A stretch of DNA of 63,165 bases from Spirochaetota bacterium (GTDB taxonomy: Bacteria > Spirochaetota > Spirochaetia > SZUA-6), in contig JAADHF010000083.1 in the NCBI GenBank assembly GCA_013151965.1, forward strand, positions 1 through 63,165, given 5' to 3'. The notes beneath the pieces were generated by a model. That model had not been told where the DNA came from, ran no database searches, and saw nothing but the letters and a program-made list of their open reading frames with translations. This document shows, in pieces, positions 1-8,152 of this stretch. The stretch's first letter is position 1. Each line of letters starts with the position of its first letter. A program made the position numbers and the translations under genes.

Positions 1-81
1 TTATTTTATGACTACACCCTAAGGCATAGCCAATTCTTTTTCTTCCTTACCTCACTTCTTCTCCCCTTCCCTTATTTATGA

Positions 82-106
82 CAAAGAACAAACCTCATTA
101 CTGAGG
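82..106 (-). terminator. possible weak terminator downstream of the first phosphatidyltransferase
   Basis: A 5-bp stem (CCTCA/TGAGG, loop of 4) lies on the minus strand past the stop of the phosphatidyltransferase gene and is followed by a T-rich but interrupted run. It is weak and could be chance. Confidence 0.25.
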
Positions 107-149
107 CGAAATACAATTTATATAAAAAACACAAGTTTAGTCAAGTACT

Positions 150-728
150 TTAATTTTTATTTTTTATCTTCAGCAAAGAAAGCGTATAATCAATCAAAGA
201 CCAAATTGCTATCAGTGCAGAAAGGACGAAAACAATTAAACTGTACAACTCTATACTACTACTATACTGCTGCAAAAGCAATAGCTTTTTAACAGAAAAA
301 ACTAATATTCCCACGAAACCTGCGACGGCATAAACCCAGGCCTTTAACTTTCCGCTAAACCTCGCCGCAAAGGCGACTCTGTGTCCCGATGCAATCTGGC
401 GAATATAACCGACACCTAAGTCTCTGTATAGAAGAACCAGAAAAATCCATACAGGCATAATCCCCATTCCTGTAAAACAGAGAAAATATGTAAGCCTGCT
501 TATCGAATCTGCAAAGGGATCCAGTATTTTCCCGCTTTCACTTACAAGATCCAGCTTTCTTGCATAATATCCATCCAGCAGATCACTTGTCTCTATAAGG
601 ATAAATATCATCCACACGCCGATAACCGAATAAATTCCGCTTCCGGGTATAACTGTTTCCATAAAGAAAAAAATAAAAAAGACCGGAGCTAATACTATCC
701 TGGCAACACTTAAACTGTTGGGTATATT
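150..728 (-). CDS. CDP-alcohol phosphatidyltransferase (PgsA-like)
   Basis: Integral membrane enzyme of the CDP-alcohol phosphatidyltransferase family, which swaps CMP of a CDP-activated lipid for an alcohol in phospholipid synthesis. The family signature DG-x2-AR-x8-G-x3-D-x3-D is visible in the segment DLLDGYYAR followed by SGKILDPFAD. Several hydrophobic helices follow. I start at the ATG at 728 (MNIPNSLSVARI), the typical N-terminus of PgsA-type proteins; the frame is open to a TTG at 791, but those 21 extra residues are not family-like. The 192-residue length is normal for PgsA. It is divergent from another member of the same family at 854. The alcohol acceptor (glycerol phosphate or another) cannot be read from the sequence. 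Confidence 0.85.
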   Translation of the reverse strand, partial: NIPNSLSVARIVLAPVFFIFFFMETVIPGSGIYSVIGVWMIFILIETSDLLDGYYARKLDLVSESGKILDPFADSISRLTYFLCFTGMGIMPVWIFLVLLYRDLGVGYIRQIASGHRVAFAARFSGKLKAWVYAVAGFVGILVFSVKKLLLLQQYSSSIELYSLIVFVLSALIAIWSLIDYTLSLLKIKNKN

Positions 729-853
729 CATTAAGCCTATTCTAAAATTACTGCCGATTAAGTCAATCCTCTTTAGCCGAAAAGAAACCAAAACTTTTTA
801 AAGAAATATACTATCTTTCCATAATTATGCGTGTCACTTGACATACTCATAAG

Positions 854-1648
854 ATGAACATAGATTTCATGAAGATGAAATTAAAAGACAGCCTTACAAA
901 TGATATTTTAAAGACAATCATACTTCTTCTGCTTTTGCAATGTATAATCTATGGGATTTTAGCCGTTATTTTTTACTTTCCATACGCCCTTATTATATGG
1001 TTTTACGGGGTTACAATACTCTATCATTTTTTACTTTTTCTCTTCCTGATAGCAATGAAGGATAACTTCTACCTGGAAGAAGGTCATGTAATGCTGACTC
1101 ACTTAAACGCACCGAATATACTTACAATAGGCAGATTAAGTTCAATTCCGACGGTTCTTTTTCTATTTCTCTCGTATGACAACTTCCTGCTCGGGGCAAT
1201 TATAATAATTCTCTTAACAATCATATTCTTAACAGACCTCCTTGACGGAACTCTGGCAAGAAAGCTTAAACAGATAACCCGGATCGGAAGATATATGGAT
1301 TCGATAAGCGATTATCTTATCATTTTCACTACTGCTATAATATTTTTACTTTCGCGCCTTATACCGCTGTGGTTTTTTGCTCTGCTCATATTCCGTTTAT
1401 TTGTGCAGGCCGGAGGCATGGGAATTATTCTCCTTAAAAAGGGAGCGGTTAACCCCGAAACCTCATTCCTGGGCAAAGCCTCTGTTTTTGCCGTAATGAC
1501 CCTTTTTATTCTGGAAGTTTTTGAATTCCTGCATATACCATACCTCGGTAATTACTACCTTATTACCATATGCGAATATTTTACCGGAGCAATTATAGTA
1601 GCATCGACAATCGACAAGTTTTTCTTTTTAAGCAAAAAGTTGTTATAA
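854..1648 (+). CDS. CDP-alcohol phosphatidyltransferase with extra N-terminal membrane helices
   Basis: A second member of the CDP-alcohol phosphatidyltransferase family, 264 residues. The catalytic signature is present (DLLDGTLARKL, then GRYMDSISD, around residues 128-160), preceded by the usual NAPNILTIGRL entry helix near residue 88. Unlike its 192-residue neighbour it carries about 80 additional N-terminal residues forming two hydrophobic helices. Start is uncertain: no good Shine-Dalgarno precedes the ATG at 854, and in-frame ATGs occur a few codons later. Divergent from the other phosphatidyltransferase, so the two may share control. Different head groups or a regulatory split are possible; the sequence does not say which. 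Confidence 0.8.
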   Translation: MNIDFMKMKLKDSLTNDILKTIILLLLLQCIIYGILAVIFYFPYALIIWFYGVTILYHFLLFLFLIAMKDNFYLEEGHVMLTHLNAPNILTIGRLSSIPTVLFLFLSYDNFLLGAIIIILLTIIFLTDLLDGTLARKLKQITRIGRYMDSISDYLIIFTTAIIFLLSRLIPLWFFALLIFRLFVQAGGMGIILLKKGAVNPETSFLGKASVFAVMTLFILEVFEFLHIPYLGNYYLITICEYFTGAIIVASTIDKFFFLSKKLL

Positions 1649-1652
1649 GCCT

Positions 1653-1985
1653 TTAAGATACCTCGCGTTTTTCAAGTGTCTCTACAAGAGTACTCAAATC
1701 GCTCTCCCTGGGATAAGAGTAAAACATCCTGTATCCCGATTCGATTCTCTTCTTTAAAATCCGTGAAAGCTTACTGATCATTTCATTGTAATTATCAAAG
1801 GTATAATTTTTCTGACGGCCGGCGCCATTATTTCTGCCCCAGATAGCAGTTACACCAGGACGGGAAAAGAGAGTTCCCTGATAATCATGCAGGTAGTAGT
1901 ACTGAAAACCACCGTCTTTATTTATTTTCCCAAGAGCAAGAAACATTTCGGTAAAAGTATCGGCTTTCCGGCATATAAAGGGCAC
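1653..1985 (-). CDS. small stand-alone WGR-like domain protein
   Basis: 110 residues, dominated by a segment resembling the WGR domain: an aromatic strand, then IWGRNNGAGRQ, then an alternating helix ending KKRIESGYRMF. WGR domains are named for Trp-Gly-Arg and are nucleic-acid-associated modules known from PARPs and bacterial regulators. The start is a GTG at 1985 with no clear ribosome-binding site; an internal ATG at residue 14 is an alternative. It converges with the phosphatidyltransferase at 854-1648 (4 bases between stops) and lies 28 bases downstream of the membrane protein gene at 2014. Function is not known; DNA binding is an inference from the domain only. Confidence 0.6.
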   Translation of the reverse strand: MPFICRKADTFTEMFLALGKINKDGGFQYYYLHDYQGTLFSRPGVTAIWGRNNGAGRQKNYTFDNYNEMISKLSRILKKRIESGYRMFYSYPRESDLSTLVETLEKREVS

Positions 1986-2013
1986 AATAAAAATTATACT
2001 AAAAAAAATAAAG

Positions 2014-2835
2014 CTATTTTTTCGTTACCGTTATCTGCAGCCCGCCGTCATTCTGAATAAAGAGGGAATACACCCTTAAGGGTACGGCTTTTTTTGCAGT
2101 TATATCTACCTGAACAGACTTAATCCCCGGTATACTGCCCTCGTACTTTTCATAATATCCGTACAGATGATCAGAGATCCCCTCCGGTTCCGTAAAATAG
2201 AAGCCCCTGTCCGTTTGTTTAAGAGTCATAACCCCATTCTCCTTAACAAAAGAGAAACCCGTTACACCCATAAAACGGTACCACGTTTTTACACCCAAAA
2301 ACACAAAACTGTCATCAAATATAATCTCTTTTACAATAGGCGCGAAGTAATCCCCCTTAATCGCAGCAATCTCCGAACCTGAAGACCCCTGTATAATTTC
2401 CAGTTTCATCACGCCGTTTCTTAAATCCAGAACACGAATATCCGCTATCTTTGTCTCTCCTGTAAATGCATTAAGAGAATGCACAAAGAGAAAAACCGAT
2501 GATACTGTCACTATCAACAGAAGCGAAATTATCAGACCGATACTCTTTTTAAACCTGAACCCAAGGAAAAACAGTAAAGAAGCCGAAAGAAAAAAGCAGA
2601 GCAATTTAACACTTATTATCTTTAAAGGTCCCGGGATAAAAACGCCGCCTAAAGCAAAAATAAGCGAAACGGAAAGATAAAGAGAAAAAAGGCTCCACTT
2701 AACGGCTCCGGCAGTTTCTCTGTCAGGTATACGCTTAAGCCTCCTGGTAGCACGGCTAAGGGCAGCTCCTAAAAATAAAGCCGAAAGAACCGCCCAGGGA
2801 TAAGGAGACGCTGTAAAAAGGCTTTTAAAGATCAT
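2014..2835 (-). CDS. membrane protein of unknown function with extracytoplasmic domain
   Basis: 273 residues. The first ~130 residues contain four hydrophobic segments (about 12-30, 45-68, 75-92, 100-120), and the rest is a soluble, strand-rich domain ending near VTKK. No recognised motif. Its ATG overlaps the end of the M32 carboxypeptidase gene by 11 bases, so the two are probably translated together. Codon use resembles the neighbours. I do not recognise the family; lipid or envelope roles would be guesswork. Confidence 0.6.
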   Translation of the reverse strand: MIFKSLFTASPYPWAVLSALFLGAALSRATRRLKRIPDRETAGAVKWSLFSLYLSVSLIFALGGVFIPGPLKIISVKLLCFFLSASLLFFLGFRFKKSIGLIISLLLIVTVSSVFLFVHSLNAFTGETKIADIRVLDLRNGVMKLEIIQGSSGSEIAAIKGDYFAPIVKEIIFDDSFVFLGVKTWYRFMGVTGFSFVKENGVMTLKQTDRGFYFTEPEGISDHLYGYYEKYEGSIPGIKSVQVDITAKKAVPLRVYSLFIQNDGGLQITVTKK

Positions 2836-4342
2836 AGATGTGTCTATACTTGTTATCCAGATAACTCATAAAATATCCGGGATTAACAGATTCCCCGGTT
2901 ACCATCCTGCAGAGGTCGGATGCACTATAAACGCTCCCGTGGCGGTGAATCTTTTCCCTCAGCCAGTCGAGTACGATTTTAAGATTACCCTTTTCCAGTT
3001 CCGCCTCGAGACCGGGAATTTCCTTTTTTAAAGTGTTGTAAAATTGTGCTGCATAAAGATTTCCCAGGGTATAGGTGGGAAAATATCCGATCATGCCCCC
3101 GGACCAATGGATATCCTGCAGAACACCTTCCGAATCATTTTCAGGTTCTATGCCGAGATAAGTTCCGTACTCATGGTTCCATGCTTCCGGAAGTTCATCA
3201 ACGGTAAGTTTTTCATTTAACAGCCTTCTTTCTAAGTTAAAACGGATAATAATATGCATGTTATATGTAACTTCATCAGCCTCTACCCGGATAAGAGAGG
3301 GTAAAACCGCATTTACAGCCCTGTGGAATTCATCGAGGCTTACACCTTTTAAAGCTTCGGGGAAATAGCCTTTTAGCTTCGGGAAGAAAGTCTTCCAGAA
3401 ACTCCTGCTTCTGCCTATAATATTTTCCCACATCCTCGACTGAGACTCATGAATACCCATGGAAGTACCGTCTGCAAGAAGGGTACCCCTGATTTTATCC
3501 GGGAATCCGAGCTCGTACAATCCGTGGCCGCATTCATGAATAATACCAAAAATTCCGGTTTTAAAATTGTTCTTTTTGTACCGTGTGGTTATTCTTGTAT
3601 CGTCATATCCCAAAGAAGTAGTAAATGGATGAGCGGATACATCCAGGCGCCCTCTGCTAAAATCGTAGCCCATCGAGTTTAGAATCTCTTTTCCGAATGC
3701 TTCCTGTTTCTCTATATCATAATCTCTATATAAAAAACTATCGTCGATACTGGTATTCGAAGATTTTATCTTTTCGATAAACTCTTTAAGTTCTTTCTGA
3801 AATTTCGAGAAAACCTCTACAATTTCGCGGGTTTTCATCCAGGGCTCATAGTCATCGAGCAGAGCATCGTAGCGTTCATCGTCATACCCGAGCAGATCAG
3901 CAGTCTCTCTTTTAAGATCAAGGATAATTTTAAGATGCGGTGCAAAAATAGAAAAATCAGAATTCCTTCGGGCATCTATCCAGCGTGCCTGTGAAATACT
4001 CTCTTCTCTTGCCGTTCTTTCCACCAGGTCTTTCGGAAGTTTTACAGCCTTCTTATACATACGTGCTATATGCCTGATCAGAGCCCTGTCGGTATCGCTG
4101 TAATCACCTTTAACATCCAGAGATTCAAGATCAGCCCCAAGGCTATTAAGGACCTTCCCAAGGCCGGAATCCGTAATTTTAGAATGAATGATCCCCTGTA
4201 TAAGAGACTGCTGTTCAGCCCTGTCGCCTATAGCTTTAACAGGCATATACGTTTCCTGGTCCCATCCCAGCAGAGCGGAAATCTGCTCCAGCCTATGAAT
4301 CTCCCGCCCCATCTGTTTTAATTCACCGATACTGACATTCAT
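2825..4342 (-). CDS. M32 family metallocarboxypeptidase (carboxypeptidase Taq type)
   Basis: 505 residues, the normal length for the M32 family, cytoplasmic zinc carboxypeptidases that trim peptides from the C-terminus. The zinc site is seen as HECGH at residues 269-273, with the downstream glutamate ligand in HESQSR near residue 299. The N-terminal LLGWDQETYMP is also family-typical. Starts at the ATG at 4342 after a G-rich ribosome-binding site. It lies 19 bases after the kinase-like gene and overlaps the membrane protein gene downstream, so thrS, kinase, peptidase and membrane protein probably form one operon under the thrS promoter. No signal peptide. Confidence 0.9.
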   Translation of the reverse strand: MNVSIGELKQMGREIHRLEQISALLGWDQETYMPVKAIGDRAEQQSLIQGIIHSKITDSGLGKVLNSLGADLESLDVKGDYSDTDRALIRHIARMYKKAVKLPKDLVERTAREESISQARWIDARRNSDFSIFAPHLKIILDLKRETADLLGYDDERYDALLDDYEPWMKTREIVEVFSKFQKELKEFIEKIKSSNTSIDDSFLYRDYDIEKQEAFGKEILNSMGYDFSRGRLDVSAHPFTTSLGYDDTRITTRYKKNNFKTGIFGIIHECGHGLYELGFPDKIRGTLLADGTSMGIHESQSRMWENIIGRSRSFWKTFFPKLKGYFPEALKGVSLDEFHRAVNAVLPSLIRVEADEVTYNMHIIIRFNLERRLLNEKLTVDELPEAWNHEYGTYLGIEPENDSEGVLQDIHWSGGMIGYFPTYTLGNLYAAQFYNTLKKEIPGLEAELEKGNLKIVLDWLREKIHRHGSVYSASDLCRMVTGESVNPGYFMSYLDNKYRHIYDL

Positions 4343-4361
4343 TATTTACCCCGCCTTTAAA

Positions 4362-5696
4362 TTAATATTTGTATACACTGCCCCCGATAAACTCACGAAG
4401 CAGTGAATCTCCGGGAATTACACTTTCTTTCTCCCACTTAAGTATTTCATCAAAAATCCCGGATATCCTTACAGCCCTTGTATAAGCATCCTGCCTTTCC
4501 TCATCTTTTCTGTATTTCTCTATAAACTCAGGAAACATATGTCCGAGCCTTTTCTTCATAACAGGCAGTTCATAGGGAAGAAAACTATTTACAACCACAT
4601 CGGCATCACGCAGTCTCGAAATTATATACCTTAATTCCGACCGCCTTACAAAATGCCAGTGGGTAAGCGTTTTTTCCGGGCTGTGATTTCTAAACTGCAT
4701 ATCCCGAACCATCCTGCGAAGCATCCTTATATCGGCCCACCTTATAAATTGAAAGTTTTTATCCTTCACCTGAGAAAGCGTTTCTATGTAGAGCTTAAAT
4801 TTCTTATCATCGTCTATTCCTTCCATCATTTCGGGGAACATTCCGTGGAGAGAATCGATAAGTATAATGTCATTTTTATTAAGCTTTAGTTTTTCTATAA
4901 CACCTTCGCGCTTTCCTGTTTTAAAATTATATCTGGGAACCGGGATCTCCTCCCCGTTTATGAGGGCAAGCAGATGCTTTCGAATAAGGGGAAGATCGAG
5001 GGCCTGCGGGGTTTCGTAATCATAATCACCGTTTATATCCTTAGGCTGCATGTCAAGGTCCAGGAAATAGTTATCAACATTAAGAGGCACAAACCTTATA
5101 TCCCTTTCTCCCTTAAGTCCCTCCGTTATTTTTATTGTTGTTGTGGTTTTTCCGGAAGAGGAGGGTCCTGCAATAATAATGATTTTTAAAGCATCGATAC
5201 TTTCAAGGATTTTCTTTTTAACCTCTTCTATTTGAGATTGATAAAAGGCCTCCGATTCTTCTATAAGTTCACCATACCGGCCCCTGTTAATATAATCCGA
5301 AATCTGTGAAAGCGTTACGCAATGTTTATCAACGGCCCAGGAAAGTGCCTGCCAGAGTTTTCTGTACGGAATATTCTCCGAAGAATACGTAAGACTCGTT
5401 CTGCCCTGCCTCTTAAGTGCATGTTCGTACCTGTAAAGTATATAGGCCTTGGCGGTTTTTGCATGCCCCGTTTCTATCAGAACCTTTTCCACAAGGTCCT
5501 GTACCTCTTCTACAGTGGGGTAGCTTTTCCCGTACTGCTTCGTTTCGAGCATCCTTATAACCTCACCGGTAACCTGTTCTGCTTCCTTTTTATCCCTTCC
5601 GCCGACGGCAATAGCGGCCTGCATAACTGCGAATGTAATCTTTTCCCGCTTAAAAGGGACAACCCTTCCGTCACGTTTCACAAGTTTTTTAAGCAT
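4362..5696 (-). CDS. ATP-cone plus uridine kinase/phosphoribulokinase-like P-loop protein
   Basis: About 444 residues. The N-terminus (LVKRDGRVVPF to YRYEHAL) is an ATP-cone, the nucleotide-sensing domain best known from ribonucleotide reductases and NrdR. A linker follows, then a P-loop kinase domain with Walker A GPSSSGKTTTT, as in uridine kinases and phosphoribulokinases. I start at the ATG at 5696, 5 bases past the thrS stop; the frame is open to 5747 but that would overlap thrS. Related spirochaete and Thermotoga kinases are fused instead to TGS/SAD modules resembling ThrRS, which makes the neighbouring TGS-less thrS notable. Substrate is unknown; nucleoside phosphorylation is the likeliest. 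Confidence 0.75.
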   Translation of the reverse strand: MLKKLVKRDGRVVPFKREKITFAVMQAAIAVGGRDKKEAEQVTGEVIRMLETKQYGKSYPTVEEVQDLVEKVLIETGHAKTAKAYILYRYEHALKRQGRTSLTYSSENIPYRKLWQALSWAVDKHCVTLSQISDYINRGRYGELIEESEAFYQSQIEEVKKKILESIDALKIIIIAGPSSSGKTTTTIKITEGLKGERDIRFVPLNVDNYFLDLDMQPKDINGDYDYETPQALDLPLIRKHLLALINGEEIPVPRYNFKTGKREGVIEKLKLNKNDIILIDSLHGMFPEMMEGIDDDKKFKLYIETLSQVKDKNFQFIRWADIRMLRRMVRDMQFRNHSPEKTLTHWHFVRRSELRYIISRLRDADVVVNSFLPYELPVMKKRLGHMFPEFIEKYRKDEERQDAYTRAVRISGIFDEILKWEKESVIPGDSLLREFIGGSVYKY

Positions 5697-5700
5697 AACA

Positions 5701-7437
5701 CTACAATAATACCTTATTTTTAATCTTTTCTCTAACCATTTCCACAAATGTCATTAAAGGTATAAGATTTTTCTTATTACCGTTCCTGTCCCGGAGCGAA
5801 ACAAGATTTTCCGCTTCTTCCTTCTCTCCGACTACCAGCATATACGGGATTTTTTCATTCTGTGCATTTCTAATCTTTGCATTGAGCCTGTTCCCGCTCA
5901 GATCCGCATACGTCCGGAAACCTTCCGCCATTAATTTTTTCGCTGTTTCACCTGCATATTCATAGAATTCTTTTGCAACCGGTATAACCTGTACCTGAAC
6001 CGGGGAAAGCCATACGGGGAAGGCCCCGCCGTAATGTTCTATCAGCACACCGAAGAACCGTTCCAGAGAGCCCAAAAGGGCACGATGTACCATATACGGC
6101 CGTTTTTCCTTTCCGTCATGATCCACAAAGGTCATATCAAATCTCTCGGGAAGATTAAAATCGAACTGTATGGTTGTCATCTGCCATTCCCGGCCGAGAG
6201 CGTCGCGAATCTTTAAATCTATTTTCGGGCCGTAAAATGCTCCGCCGCCCTCATCCGGAACATATTCCAGATTCTCCTTTTCCACTGCGGCTTTTAAGGA
6301 TTCGACAGCCTGATCCCACTGCTTATCATCGCCTACGCATTTTTCCGGCTTTGTTGCAAGGTACGCCTTTATATCTTTAAATCCGAAGGCCTCCCACATC
6401 CTTAATGAAAAACGCAGAACCTCGAGTATTTCGTCTTCTATTTGATCCGGCGTGCATATAATATGCGCGTCATCCTGAGTAAATCCCCTGACCCTTAAAA
6501 GCCCGTGCAGGACACCTGACCGCTCGTATCTGTAAACGGTACCGAGTTCCGCCCATCTTAAGGGAAGGTCGCGGTAGGACCTCATTAAGGTCTTATAAAT
6601 CAGAATATGAAAGGGGCAGTTCATCGGCTTTAAATAGTAATCCGCATTATCAATTTTTATGGGCGAATACATATTATCGGAATAAAAATCGAGGTGTCCC
6701 GATGTTTCCCAGAGCCACGATTTTCCTATATGCGGAGTATAAATAATTTCATATCCGCTTTTAAAATGTTCACCTTTCCAGAAATCCTCAATAACGGAAC
6801 GGATTCGTGCACCCTTCGGATGCCAGTAGATTAAGCCGGCTCCGGCTTCTTCATGAACCGAAAAAAGATCGAGCTGTCTGCCGAGTTTTCTATGATCCCG
6901 TTTTTCCACCTCCTTAAGGTGGTTAAGGTACACCCGCAGCTCTTTGGGAGAATTCCAGGCTGTTCCGTATATTCTCTGCAGCATCGGATTCTTTTCATCA
7001 CCGCGCCAGTATGCACCTGCAACCGAAAGGAGCTTAAACGCTTCCGGATTAAGCCCGGATGTATTTTCCACATGAGGACCGCGGCACAGGTCCGTAAAGG
7101 CACCCTGTGAATACATCGATATTTCCTCATTCCCGGGAAGGTCCTTAATAAGTTCAACCTTGTAGGGCTGATCCTTAAAAAACTCGAGGGCTTCCTCTTT
7201 TGTAACAACCTTCTTAACAAAGGGGTGATTTTCCTTTATTATACGCTTCATCCTGTTCTCGATCTCCGCAAGATCTTCCGTTTTTAAAGACCTGGGCAAA
7301 TCGAAGTCGTAGTAAAACCCGTTTTCGATAGCAGGTCCTATCGCTATTTTTGCGTCCGGAAACATCTCCAGTACTGCTTCCGCCATTACATGAGCTGCCG
7401 AATGTCTTATCCTTAAGATCTTATCCTCATTCTTCAT
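5701..7437 (-). CDS. thrS: threonyl-tRNA synthetase, TGS-less form
   Basis: Charges tRNA-Thr with threonine. The editing/second additional domain is visible at the very N-terminus (HSAAHVMAEAV, then GPHVENTSG). The class II catalytic core contains MNCPFHI, RYERSGVLHGLLRVRGF and the C-terminal anticodon-binding domain. At about 578 residues it is shorter than the usual ~640 because the N-terminal TGS domain is missing. I choose the ATG at 7437 since GAGGAG lies 6 bases before it; the ATG at 7443 directly abuts that sequence. Expression is controlled by the T-box leader upstream. Nucleoside-kinase-like, M32 and membrane protein genes follow closely. Confidence 0.95.
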   Translation of the reverse strand: MKNEDKILRIRHSAAHVMAEAVLEMFPDAKIAIGPAIENGFYYDFDLPRSLKTEDLAEIENRMKRIIKENHPFVKKVVTKEEALEFFKDQPYKVELIKDLPGNEEISMYSQGAFTDLCRGPHVENTSGLNPEAFKLLSVAGAYWRGDEKNPMLQRIYGTAWNSPKELRVYLNHLKEVEKRDHRKLGRQLDLFSVHEEAGAGLIYWHPKGARIRSVIEDFWKGEHFKSGYEIIYTPHIGKSWLWETSGHLDFYSDNMYSPIKIDNADYYLKPMNCPFHILIYKTLMRSYRDLPLRWAELGTVYRYERSGVLHGLLRVRGFTQDDAHIICTPDQIEDEILEVLRFSLRMWEAFGFKDIKAYLATKPEKCVGDDKQWDQAVESLKAAVEKENLEYVPDEGGGAFYGPKIDLKIRDALGREWQMTTIQFDFNLPERFDMTFVDHDGKEKRPYMVHRALLGSLERFFGVLIEHYGGAFPVWLSPVQVQVIPVAKEFYEYAGETAKKLMAEGFRTYADLSGNRLNAKIRNAQNEKIPYMLVVGEKEEAENLVSLRDRNGNKKNLIPLMTFVEMVREKIKNKVLL

Positions 7438-7499
7438 TATCATCTCCTCTTTCCCTTTTTAAAAATATAACTTAAAAAATTATACGGAGGTAAAATAAA

Positions 7500-7563
7500 T
7501 AAAAAAAGCCTTTATATATTCCATCCCTGCAATTTAACTGCAAGGACGAAAGGTATAAAGGCC
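7500..7563 (-). terminator. T-box-controlled intrinsic terminator of thrS
   Basis: On the minus strand a 9-bp stem GCCTTTATA/TATAAAGGC with an inner stem (CCTTGCA/TGCAGGG) is followed by seven T residues. It sits between the T-box sequence and thrS and competes with the antiterminator that includes the T-box. Confidence 0.85.
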
Positions 7564-7861
7564 TTCCGCGGTTCCACCTTACTTCGCATCTGCTGTCCAG
7601 GCTATGCAGAACAGCTTAAACACGCTCTCTCTGCCCTTTTACGGAGGGTTCCGGCTATCCCTACTCTAAAACCATGCATATCCCCGTACCGGCAGGATCA
7701 GCCTTTCCAGGCATATTATCCGGCTGCCTTTACGGACTGCAGGTTATTTCAGGATGCAGCTCGGGAGTGGTTTTCGGCAGGTCTGTACCGGGTTTATCAC
7801 AGCCTCAGTAAACCCTCTCTCCTGATACAGTCTCCCGCTTACTCGTCTCCGTCACGGCTTT
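7505..7861 (-). promoter_or_regulatory. T-box riboswitch leader, threonine-specific
   Basis: A complete T-box leader precedes thrS. The T-box itself, AAGTAAGGTGGAACCGCG, is at 7567-7584. A 5' Stem I region carries the AGTA motif (about 7838) and, in the context GAAAACCACTCCC, the codon ACC followed by A at 7768-7771, a plausible threonine specifier. Uncharged tRNA-Thr should pair with ACC and, via its acceptor end, with the T-box bulge, blocking the terminator at 7500-7563. The family is well established in Firmicutes and some other phyla; finding it in a likely spirochaete is unusual. Specifier assignment is by eye and agrees with the gene controlled. Confidence 0.92.
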
Positions 7862-7867
7862 ATACTA

Positions 7868-7896
7868 TAGATAATAAAATTAACTTTGATTGTCAA
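7868..7896 (-). promoter_or_regulatory. sigma-70 promoter of thrS leader
   Basis: TTGACA at 7891-7896 and TATCTA at 7868-7873 on the minus strand, spacer 17. It places the transcript start about 7861, immediately before the T-box Stem I. Confidence 0.75.
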
Positions 7897-7934
7897 TACC
7901 CGGATTACCGGAAGACATATCCAAAAACAGATTC

Positions 7935-8059
7935 CCGTGCAATAGTTGAAAAAGCCGGAATAACCGGCTTTTTCAACTATCCAATGGGGTTAAAGGTGGT
8001 TCAGCAAAGTACAATCAAGGAGGTACTCAACCTAGATTATAGAACAGCACGGCCTTTTT
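7935..8059 (+). other. unexplained foldable element ending in a T-run, possible small RNA
   Basis: Between the divergent thrS and dehydrogenase promoters. It has a perfect 17-bp inverted repeat (arms 7942-7958 and 7964-7980, loop 5) with A5/T5 tracts inside the arms. CCGTGC at 7935-7940 can pair with GCACGG at 8047-8052, which is followed directly by CC and seven T. Inside lies a second possible hairpin (GGTT..GTAC / GTAC..AACC) exposing AAGGAGG. The layout suits a ~125-nt structured RNA with its own terminator. No convincing promoter is seen and no known RNA family is recognised. The 17-bp hairpin alone could also be a bidirectional terminator. Confidence 0.35.
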
Positions 8060-8096
8060 TTCCAATTTTTTTTTATATTTTTTATATTTTTTTTAA

Positions 8097-8125
8097 TTGA
8101 CAACAACCCGGCATCTCTATACCCT
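8097..8125 (+). promoter_or_regulatory. promoter of the dehydrogenase gene
   Basis: TTGACA at 8097-8102, preceded by a long AT-rich tract that could act as an UP element, with TATACC/TACCCT 15-17 bases downstream. GGAGG lies 8 bases before the ATG. Confidence 0.55.
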
Positions 8126-8152
8126 GTCCAGCAAGATCCGGAGGTAAGGATA

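Noticed and set aside
833-844. TGTCA-CT-TGACA inverted repeat between the two phosphatidyltransferases as an operator
   Set aside because: Short, single copy, and partly a chance TTGACA; too little support.
2840-6380. Several plus-strand open frames of 60-133 codons opposite the M32, kinase and thrS genes
   Set aside because: They are antisense to conserved coding sequence, have no ribosome-binding sites and no family resemblance.
6831-7220. A 129-codon minus-strand frame within thrS
   Set aside because: Same strand as thrS in another frame; its composition is Arg/Cys-rich, as expected of an out-of-frame reading, and thrS is unmistakable.
7942-7980. Taking the 17-bp hairpin as an ordinary bidirectional terminator for thrS and the dehydrogenase
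   Set aside because: Both genes are transcribed away from it, so neither needs a stop there; kept as an unexplained element instead.
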